A stretch of DNA of 64,000 nt from Physella acuta (taxonomy: Eukaryota; Mollusca; Gastropoda; Physidae). The notes beneath the pieces are model-generated. The model worked only from the letters and a program-made list of their open reading frames with translations, searched no databases and was not told the DNA's origin. A program made the position numbers and the translations under genes. Positions 56,728 to 64,000 of this stretch are shown one piece after another. The DNA is taken from assembly GCF_028476545.1 (NCBI RefSeq), contig NW_026732021.1:682001-746000 (forward strand), written 5' to 3'. The first letter of the stretch is position 1, and each line of letters begins with the position of its first letter.

Positions 56728-56731
<4 letters not shown>

Positions 56732-57420
56732 ACGAGTCCCCGAGTCTATCCTGCCGACAACGCCAAATGTAACGAGTCTCTGGCTACCCTGCCGACAACG
56801 CCAAATGTGACCTTCCCGAGTCTAACCACTCATTCCACACAACATTGACCACAGCATAGATACTCGAAGATGCAGGTTCATTATTGATCCTTTTATTACA
56901 TGAATCAAAGAATGCTTCACAATAATATAATGAATCAAGAGAGATATTTCACAATAATAGTCTGAATCAACGGACCCCCAACAGTCCTCACTAGGCTTCA
57001 TCTAACTGAATACACATGTCTAACGTCCTTCTTAACACAATACGGCTAACCCGTTCTATAACCAACTTGATACTGCCACACTGACTCACTGATCGAAAGC
57101 GAGCGAGAGAGAGAGACTGACTGCGAGCTCAGCCGTCGCCTTCCTTATTTATCCCCTTCATATCCGTAATCATATTCGGTCCTATCATACTCGTAATCGT
57201 AATCGTTGCATTACGCCGCTTCTGTTGTACAGTCCGATTTAATAAGCCATCTGCATCCTGTCACATCAAAGTTGACAGACCGTCTTTCGTATCGCTTCCC
57301 GAGATACTACGCCCTGGCTTTCTGATCGTTATCAGCCACCACCTGTGTTATTACATCAGTCGTGTCAAAGTTGACAGCGCTGTACCGCGTTCTTATGTCT
57401 GGTAACTTCCCCTAGTTACA
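56728..57420 (-). repeat. 3' LTR of the gypsy element (left on the map)
   Basis: 693 bp, nearly identical to 62727-63419. Within it, GTAACGAGTC and GACAACGCCAAAT are repeated in tandem at its outer end. Confidence 0.93.
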
Positions 57421-57440
57421 TCCACCCCTGCCTTTTTTTG
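57421..57440 (-). promoter_or_regulatory. Polypurine tract of the gypsy element
   Basis: On the minus strand AAAAAAAGGCAGGGGTGGA directly precedes the 3' LTR. Confidence 0.75.
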
Positions 57441-57682
57441 TGTGTTATCAACCACAAACAACGCTTGGCAGGTGCAGTCCTTCAAAGTCAATCGCACCAC
57501 CGTAAAAAAATTTATTGTTCCACTCACTGTCAATGTCGTCACATTCGTATAAGATTGACCGTTATCCCTATTTCACATATCAAATGTGTCTACATCATCT
57601 TCCTCAGACACAAAACAGTTCTAGAATTCACATCCACCTTTTTTCGTCTGGTGCCTTCACCAGTTCACTTTTATGACTTTTT

Positions 57683-60600
57683 TTAACAGTCTGTTCTCAT
57701 ACCAGCGCGACCATGAAAGAATTGATGGTTGCTGACAAAAAATTTCGTATTCTTTCTGTTTCTCAAACTTCTCCGCGGACCACTTATCTGATGGTCTACT
57801 GTCTCTCTGCTTTTGGAGGGACCGGGATCCTCCTTGTTGCCGGTATCCTCCCCTTGTGTATCGCTGTTGCGCTGTTGATGGTGACATGGTTCCGGGATGG
57901 GTATGTGAATTTCCGTTATAGTTTCCGGTTCCCTAATTGTCTTGGATTTCCTTGTGTGTAACTGCTCTTCTTGACTATGACAATATTTCTTTAATTGAGC
58001 AATATTCGCCCACCGATCCGGTTTGGTGTGATCGATGGGTCTTATCTTAAAGGGGCCACCTGCTACTTTAGGCATCTCCACGACTTGCCATATCTCCTGT
58101 CCCCAGAGGTCGTGGATTTTGTTTCTGCCTAACGGGTGGCTACGCAGTAATACCCTGTCGTTCAGTTTGAGTGACGGGTCCTTTGTCTGTACCGGCGGTT
58201 CCCTTCGCCGTGCTTCATGTTCTAGTCTTTCCTGTACTACCCTGTACATTTCTCTAATTCGTCTCATATGTTCATTCACATATTCCAGTGCAGTGTATGA
58301 GCCAGTCATACTCTCCTTTTTTCCTAGGAACAAGTCAAGGGGGAGTCGAGCCTCCCGTCCGAACAGCAACATGTGTGGCGAAAAGCCGGTTGTGGCATGG
58401 GGGGTGCAGTTGTATAGATATACCAACTCTGGGAGAAAATCAGGCCAACGTTTTTTCTGTTCAGGTTCTAGGGTACGCAGCAAATCATGCATGCTGCGGT
58501 TGAACCGCTCGCACTGTCCGTTTCCTTTCGGATTAAATGTGGTTGTTCTAGATTTGTTGATCCCGTAGTGGCTGCACAGTTGGTTAATTACTTCTGACTC
58601 GAAGGCCCTTCCTTGGTCAGAGTGTAATTGTCTTGGTATGCCATATTTGATGAACCAATGTTCTATTAAGACCTTTGCCACTGTTTTGGCAGTTTGATCT
58701 CGTGTGGGCACCGCCACAGTCCATTTGGTGAAAACATCAGTCATTACCAACACATGTTCCGTCCCATCCGATGATTGCTCCAACGACGTAAAGTCCATAT
58801 CCACAATCTCTAGTGGTTTTGTCGCTAATAGGTGTCCCGATGGCTGTCTCATTTTGACAACTGGCATTTTCGCATGCTGACACCTCACACAAGCCTCACA
58901 ATGGCGTTTGACCTCCATTTCCATATTGGGCCAGTAACACCTCCGTCGTAATATTTTGTGCGTCCTGTCCTGACCCTGGTGTCCTGCCCTGTCATGTGCC
59001 AACCTTAGCACTTCTTCTCGTAATTGTCCAGGCACCACCACCTGGTGTATTGTCCCATCAATTTGGTCATGAATTCTCCGCATGAGAACACCATCCTGTA
59101 TACTGAGACGGTCCCACTGACTCAGTATTTTCTTTGTTTCTCGACCAAATTGTTCTCTTTCCCTTCTTCCTGGGAATTTTTGTTCCTGGACGTGTTTCAA
59201 CAGCGGCTGTAAGCCACTATCCGTTCTCTGGGCATTTCTTATTTCTTTGTGATTAAGGCAACTAAAATCACCAATGTCCATATGTCCGGGCTCTGTGGAA
59301 ATGTGCTCCACCCCGGTCTGTCCGTTCTGCCTCACTTGCACCCCGTGAGGGATATCTGTTGACGCTCTGACCTCACATATTCCTGTCAGCGTTTCTTCCT
59401 CATCGCCCGGTCTCTCGTAAGGATTCCTTGATAAGGCGTCCGCATTGCCGTTGGACCGCCCCGGGCGATATTTTATCTCTAGGTCAAAGAGTGCCAATTC
59501 TGCTGCCCATCGCTGTTCGATGGATCCCAACTTTGCTGTCTTTAGGTGACTCAAGGGGTTATTGTCAGTGTATACCACACATTTAGCACCTAATAGATAG
59601 TCCCTGAATTTTTCCGTCACAGCCCATTTTAATGTCAAAAGTTCTAGTTTCATGGCGCTGTAATTTGTCATGTTCTTCTCTGATTCCTTCAGAGCTCGAC
59701 TGGCATAAGCAATAACCCTGAAGCCTTGCTTTTGTTGTTGTGATAGCACAGCTCCCAGACCTTTAGAGCTGGCGTCAATTTCTAGCCGAAATGGTTTGTC
59801 AAAGTCTGCGTATCCTAATATCGGCGCCTCTGTCAAAGCCTTTTTCAATAGCTTAAACGAGTTCAGGCATTCATCAGTCCATAATTCACCTATCAGTTGT
59901 GTTTTACCTTTCTTTTTCTCCTTACTGTGTTTCTTTGTCATTTTGTTTACCAAGTCATGCAATGGTGCGGCAATTTTTGCAAAACCAGGCACAAATTTTC
60001 TATAATAGGAAGCAAAGCCCAAGAATGATCTTACCTCTACTGTAGTTGTTGGCTGTTTCCATTCTTTAACAGCTGCAATTTTATCTGGGTCAGTGGCGAT
60101 GCCATCCGACGAAATCACATAACCCAAAAAATGTACCGATTTCAGACCGAAGCAGCATTTGTCTGGGTTCAGCTTTACTCCTATCTCCCTAAGACGGAGA
60201 AACACTTGTTCTAATCTTTCTAGATGGTCCTCCCAAGTTTTTGAATAAACTAGTATATCATCCAAGTACACCAACATTATTTGAAATAGAAAGTCACTCA
60301 TAGCACTCTGCATTACTCGCTGGAATGTAGCAGGTGCATTAGTTAGACCAAACGGCATACGGGTCCACTCGTACAGTCCCAGTGGAGAAATAAATGCAGT
60401 TTTATGTTGATCGTTGGGGTGCATGGCCACTTGGTGGTAGCCACTAGCCAAATCCAAGGTAGAAAAAAATCTTGCTCCCCCCAACGCATCAAGACATTCA
60501 TCAATACGAGGCAAGGGGAATGCATCCCTTCTTGTGATATTGTTCAATTTCCGGTAATCACAACACAGTCTTATCTCCCCTGACTTCTTTTTTACCACTA

Positions 60601-61729
60601 CTATCGGTGCCGCATACGGGCTAGTGCTGGTTGTAATAATTCCCTTTTTTAGTAGATCGTTCAGGTGTGCTTTCACCGCAGAGTAGTGACTTGGTGGTAA
60701 TCTTCGATAAGGTTGCGCCACCGGCTTGTCTTGTAGTAAGGGTATCTGGTGTTTTATTACTTCCGTGTAACCCAAATCACCCTCGTACGAGGCAAATATA
60801 TCCCTGTACTTATTCAACAATTCATTTAGTTTTGGGTCCTCAGTTTCCGGGAATGTATATGATCGGCCATCCTCTTTCTTCACCTCGGCCGTCACATTGA
60901 CCGACCTAATTGTTACTTCATTACTGCTGGTATTGCTCAGTTCGATGCACTGTGCCGACTTTTGTACCTCGACGTTCTGTGGTACTCCTACCAGAGTGTT
61001 AGGCGGTATAAAAATTTCCTCATCCAAAACATTTGCCACTAATCCTTGAACTAGTCCATTTTCCGCTGATGTGTATGTCCGCAGTAACACGACGCCTGCC
61101 CTCAGTGCGGCGCCACATGGTTCTATCATCACATCACCATTCACGCTTCTATCACCAATTTGTAATGTGATTGCCTTGACCGTGTTTGCCGGGACTGATA
61201 TCCTTCCTCTGGTCTTGGCAAACCTGGCCAACTTGGATCCCCGACCTGGTGTGGTCGATCCGACAATATTTGTAAGAAATTCTGGCAACTGGCCAAGAAT
61301 ATTCATGCCCAACAGGCAAGGTATATTTGACACATTTGTTTCTAGGTTGTGTTTCGTAACGAACACCCCAACCTGCTTCAACCTATGTCCCGCCACCACG
61401 ACATCCGCCAGAAAATAACCACAGTAAGGAATGGTTAGTCCATTAGCTGCCGTCAGGCGCATGCATGTGTCAGACCTCAACCTATGGTCTTTTCCTTTCA
61501 TCCATTTGGTGTAAAAATTTTCCGTGATTGTCGTCACCTGGGAGCCTGTATCCACAATTGCCTTCACCGCGATGTCCCCAATCGTAATCACCATTTCGGG
61601 ACAGACTCCCATCATTTTGCTTCTTGGGCCATAACCTCGCCCCTCTGTAGCCTGGCCCTGCCTTACAGAGGACGACCGTTTCCCTGGCAGTACCGTGCCA
61701 TATGTCCGGGTTGTGAACAGGACAAGCAA
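57683..61729 (-). CDS. pol: Pol polyprotein of the gypsy element (1348 residues)
   Basis: Domains in order: aspartic protease with VDTGSQ near residue 60; reverse transcriptase with LDLASGYHQV and the catalytic YLDD near residue 488; RNase H beginning LEIDASSKGLGAVLS; integrase with an HHCC zinc site (LAHDRAGHQ...CEACVRCQ, near 905-940) and a DDE core (MDFTSL near 977, HSDQGRAFES, NGQCERFN); then a C-terminal basic tail. It enzymatically copies and integrates the element. The frame overlaps the gag frame in a different register, consistent with the ribosomal frameshift used by many Ty3/gypsy elements. Confidence 0.95.
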   Translation of the reverse strand: MLVLFTTRTYGTVLPGKRSSSVRQGQATEGRGYGPRSKMMGVCPEMVITIGDIAVKAIVDTGSQVTTITENFYTKWMKGKDHRLRSDTCMRLTAANGLTIPYCGYFLADVVVAGHRLKQVGVFVTKHNLETNVSNIPCLLGMNILGQLPEFLTNIVGSTTPGRGSKLARFAKTRGRISVPANTVKAITLQIGDRSVNGDVMIEPCGAALRAGVVLLRTYTSAENGLVQGLVANVLDEEIFIPPNTLVGVPQNVEVQKSAQCIELSNTSSNEVTIRSVNVTAEVKKEDGRSYTFPETEDPKLNELLNKYRDIFASYEGDLGYTEVIKHQIPLLQDKPVAQPYRRLPPSHYSAVKAHLNDLLKKGIITTSTSPYAAPIVVVKKKSGEIRLCCDYRKLNNITRRDAFPLPRIDECLDALGGARFFSTLDLASGYHQVAMHPNDQHKTAFISPLGLYEWTRMPFGLTNAPATFQRVMQSAMSDFLFQIMLVYLDDILVYSKTWEDHLERLEQVFLRLREIGVKLNPDKCCFGLKSVHFLGYVISSDGIATDPDKIAAVKEWKQPTTTVEVRSFLGFASYYRKFVPGFAKIAAPLHDLVNKMTKKHSKEKKKGKTQLIGELWTDECLNSFKLLKKALTEAPILGYADFDKPFRLEIDASSKGLGAVLSQQQKQGFRVIAYASRALKESEKNMTNYSAMKLELLTLKWAVTEKFRDYLLGAKCVVYTDNNPLSHLKTAKLGSIEQRWAAELALFDLEIKYRPGRSNGNADALSRNPYERPGDEEETLTGICEVRASTDIPHGVQVRQNGQTGVEHISTEPGHMDIGDFSCLNHKEIRNAQRTDSGLQPLLKHVQEQKFPGRREREQFGRETKKILSQWDRLSIQDGVLMRRIHDQIDGTIHQVVVPGQLREEVLRLAHDRAGHQGQDRTHKILRRRCYWPNMEMEVKRHCEACVRCQHAKMPVVKMRQPSGHLLATKPLEIVDMDFTSLEQSSDGTEHVLVMTDVFTKWTVAVPTRDQTAKTVAKVLIEHWFIKYGIPRQLHSDQGRAFESEVINQLCSHYGINKSRTTTFNPKGNGQCERFNRSMHDLLRTLEPEQKKRWPDFLPELVYLYNCTPHATTGFSPHMLLFGREARLPLDLFLGKKESMTGSYTALEYVNEHMRRIREMYRVVQERLEHEARRREPPVQTKDPSLKLNDRVLLRSHPLGRNKIHDLWGQEIWQVVEMPKVAGGPFKIRPIDHTKPDRWANIAQLKKYCHSQEEQLHTRKSKTIREPETITEIHIPIPEPCHHQQRNSDTQGEDTGNKEDPGPSKSRETVDHQISGPRRSLRNRKNTKFFVSNHQFFHGRAGMRTDC

Positions 61730-62535
61730 ATTGGTCGACCGTCAGCCGTCCACCGGAGTGATGGACCGGCGGGTTGCGGCCGTCCAACCTGTCTCTGTTT
61801 TGTCCCGTTCTTTTCCTGATTCTCAGCTGTTGACCTGCTTTCTAACCTCTCCAATCTTTGGTCAACCTTATCCAGGTGGGCCAACAGTTGAGCCATCATG
61901 GTTTCCACCGTGCCGGTCCCCGTGGGTGGGGATTGTTTCTGTTCCGGCACAGAGACTTTGTCCACCGAACAGTTCGATTGGTCCTCATCCTCGGACCTGC
62001 GGATCGCTGAGTTCCTAACCTGAAGGAAGGTCAACTGCGGGTCTTTGTGGACCTCCTCTTTCAACTCTCTCCTTAAGATCGGGGTTGCTAGCCCCTCGAT
62101 GAACTGGTCCCTCAGTAGGCGTACATCAATGTCAGGTGTTTTGCCCTTTACCGAATCAAAGGCCCTGTTTATTCGGTGTGAATACTCCATCACACTCTCC
62201 GCCATTCTCTGCTTTAAGCCTACGAACCCCGATAGCAGTTGCGATCCCGACCGTCTCTCCCCAAAGGTCTCCATAATTAGATCCAACACCTTATCTGGAT
62301 CTGATTGGACGGTTTTATCGTGGCATTTGACCTCTGCCCTAACCGTCTCTCCTATACTGCCCATCAGCAGTCTTAATCTTTCCTCTGGTGACATGTTTCT
62401 CGAGGCCCAGGCCGCTTTGACCTCCTCACTGAACCTGTTGGTTAAAGTTGGATCACCGTCCCCGTAAAATTTGTTAATGTGGGACTCTCTGGGCAGGACC
62501 ACAATATGGGTCTGCTTCTCGTCCAGAGTAGACAT
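61663..62535 (-). CDS. gag: Gag of the gypsy element (290 residues)
   Basis: An N-terminal helical capsid-like region (residues ~20-190, including YSHRINRAFDSVKGKTPDI and FIEGLATPILRRELKEEV) is followed by a linker and one CCHC zinc knuckle, CLSCSQPGHMARYC, near the C-terminus. This is the Ty3/gypsy (retrotrans-gag) pattern. It would form the particle and bind RNA. The 3' end overlaps the pol frame. Confidence 0.93.
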   Translation of the reverse strand: MSTLDEKQTHIVVLPRESHINKFYGDGDPTLTNRFSEEVKAAWASRNMSPEERLRLLMGSIGETVRAEVKCHDKTVQSDPDKVLDLIMETFGERRSGSQLLSGFVGLKQRMAESVMEYSHRINRAFDSVKGKTPDIDVRLLRDQFIEGLATPILRRELKEEVHKDPQLTFLQVRNSAIRRSEDEDQSNCSVDKVSVPEQKQSPPTGTGTVETMMAQLLAHLDKVDQRLERLESRSTAENQEKNGTKQRQVGRPQPAGPSLRWTADGRPICLSCSQPGHMARYCQGNGRPL

Positions 62536-62706
62536 TTTATTCCTTTAGTAAAAAAAAAGAGTTCTTTCTTACCGTGTGTGTATGAAAAATTTTTCCTCGT
62601 TCCTCAATTTTCACTGTTCCTGAATGTCCGAATTCACACACACACTAAACACAGTTATGAACTAGGTTGACTATGGGTGCCTAACGCGGCAAGTCTCGTT
62701 GAATTC

Positions 62707-62724
62707 ACCCTGATCGCAGCGCCA
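62707..62724 (-). promoter_or_regulatory. Primer-binding site of the gypsy element
   Basis: On the minus strand TGGCGCTGCGATCAGGGT starts two bases after the 5' LTR. It begins with the invariant TGG complementary to tRNA CCA; the primer tRNA was not identified. Confidence 0.65.
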
Positions 62725-62726
62725 AA

Positions 62727-63419
62727 TGTAACGAGTCCCCGAGTCTATCCTGCCGACAACGCCAAATGTAACGAGTCTCTGGCTACCCTGCCGACAACGC
62801 CAAATGTGACCTTCCCGAGTCTAACCACTCATTCCACACAACATTGACCACAGCATAGATACTCGAAGATGCAGGTTCATTATTGATCCTTTTATTACAT
62901 GAATCAAAGAATGCTTCACAATAATATAATGAATCAAGAGAGATGTTTCACAATAATAGTCTGAATCAACGGACCCCCAACAGTCCTCACTAGGCTTCAT
63001 CTAACTGAATACACATGTCTAACGTCCTTCTTAACACAATACGGCTAACCCGTTCTATAACCAACTTGATACTGCCACACTGACTCACTGATCGAAAGCG
63101 AGCGAGAGAGAGAGACTGACTGCGAGCTCAGCCGTCGCCTTCCTTATTTATCCCCTTCATATCCGTAATCATATTCGGTCCTATCATACTCGTAATCGTA
63201 ATCGTTGCATTACGCCGCTTCTGTTGTACAGTCCGATTTAATAAGCCATCTGCATCCTGTCACATCAAAGTTGACAGACCGTCTTTCGTATCGCTTCCCG
63301 AGATACTACGCCCTGGCTTTCTGATCGTTATCAGCCACCACCTGTGTTATTACATCAGTCGTGTCAAAGTTGACAGCGCTGTACCGCGTTCTTATGTCTG
63401 GTAACTTCCCCTAGTTACA
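62727..63419 (-). repeat. 5' LTR of the gypsy element (right on the map)
   Basis: 693 bp copy carrying the promoter for the minus-strand transcript; about one difference from the other LTR. Confidence 0.93.
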
Positions 63420-63832
63420 TATATATATATATATATATATATATCCGTGAAAATAAATAAATATGTGGGTGTCGGCCTACATAGGCCTATAAATTAAATA
63501 TATGCCTCATACGCGTACAAGTATGTGCATTTGTGTTAGTCACTGCAGGCTTAATAGTAACATGTTTACCTATAGTCTGTTAATAATACAGTTGGATGTA
63601 GCATAGTTTTCTCTATAGTTAGCACGTTTACGTCATAATGTCACCCCACCTTCTTGTAATGGTTGTTGATTCGTACTTAAAAGACTATTTAACTTTAATT
63701 AATCATTAATGGAACTGGCAAAAAAAGCATTTTTCTTCTGTTTATTTTGCAATTGTTTGCGTTGGTGTCACCCCCTAAATGGTGTCACCCGGTGCGGTCC
63801 GCACCCCCCGCCCCGCCCTCACTACGCCTCTG

Positions 63833-64000
63833 AGCTTATGCTATTTTGCAACGTCTACGTGCCAAGATGCTAGATAAATGTAATGCAAATTTCCCACCAG
63901 CCTGGAAGAAACTGATCACAATCACGCCGTCCCAATTTGTTTCACATATTGCATACTGTATGCAAAGGGAAGCTACAAAACTAATAATACTATTAATACT
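63833..64000. other. End of window, no gene; possible MITE end
   Basis: CCTGGAAGAAACTG at about 63902 matches the right terminus of the CAGTGTTTCTTCCAG MITE family; the rest is unremarkable. Confidence 0.4.

Larger units (their letters stand above)
56728..63419 (-). mobile_element. Ty3/gypsy LTR retrotransposon, young and whole-looking
   Basis: Two 693 bp LTRs (TGTAAC...GTTACA) differ by eye at about one position, so the insertion is very recent. Between them, on the minus strand, lie a primer site, a gag frame and a long pol frame, then a purine tract. Domain order protease, reverse transcriptase, RNase H, integrase is that of Ty3/gypsy (Metaviridae). No envelope-like frame is present; only ~260 bp separate pol from the LTR. 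It sits inside an AT microsatellite of an older hAT-like element. No breaks are obvious. Confidence 0.95.
56318..63832. mobile_element. hAT-like non-autonomous element, split by the gypsy insertion
   Basis: The left end CAGTGGCGTCGCTAGG at 56318 and the right end CCTCACTACGCCTCTG at 63832 carry related GGTGCGG and GTGACACC subterminal motifs. AGCTTAT flanks both sides (56308-56314 and 63833-63839). The interior without the retrotransposon (56318-56727 plus 63420-63832) matches the element at 2314-2698 in reverse, including the AT tract and GTTGGATGTAGCATAG. Another CAGGTGCGTAGCGAGG terminus at 56412 and CTATGCCTCTG near 56609 suggest a further nested MITE. Confidence 0.55.

Noticed and set aside
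57713-58568. Plus-strand frames opposite the gypsy pol
   Set aside because: Antisense shadows of a well-supported polyprotein.

Overview
This 64 kb window is animal genomic DNA: AT-rich, with multi-exon genes, GT-AG introns, SINE-like, MITE and LTR repeats, and very many minisatellites. The gene content (a short PGRP, a C12orf56-like gene, and chitin deacetylases with a CBM14 and a mucin linker) and the SINE type suggest a mollusc, probably a gastropod. That placement is inference. No bacterial features, CRISPR arrays, rRNA genes or intact tRNA genes were seen.

Layout. 1-170: last coding exon of a peptidoglycan recognition protein (PGRP). 1241-14626 (+): fifteen coding exons, all consistent in phase, of a gene resembling vertebrate C12orf56; its last exon is unresolved. 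17.1-29.3 kb: gene-poor DNA with a small possible two-exon gene (19872-20942), SINE-like sequence, CTAGAT-rich low-complexity DNA, and a young non-autonomous LTR element (22836-27351). 29801-36648 and 43948-54438 (+): two tandem paralogous secreted chitin deacetylases, each with seven exons and matching intron phases. Between and inside them lie Helitron-like copies, hAT-like MITEs, a long hairpin and large tandem arrays. 55.7-63.8 kb: a Harbinger-like MITE, then a hAT-like non-autonomous element that has been split by a young, whole-looking Ty3/gypsy retrotransposon on the minus strand (56728-63419).

The two chitin deacetylases should be secreted and bind chitin through an N-terminal CBM14 domain. 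A Thr/Ser/Pro linker then carries a CE4 deacetylase domain that keeps its metal-binding and catalytic motifs. Copy 1 has a linker of about 360 residues and copy 2 one of about 90. The last coding exon of the two genes is almost identical at the nucleotide level while the other exons have diverged, which points to recent gene conversion.

The most unusual pattern is that tandem arrays repeatedly begin at exon-intron junctions. At six or more introns, in both the C12orf56-like gene and the chitin deacetylases, the repeat unit contains the exon's last bases plus the 5' splice site, so the real donor is followed by many decoy copies. I know of no standard name for this.
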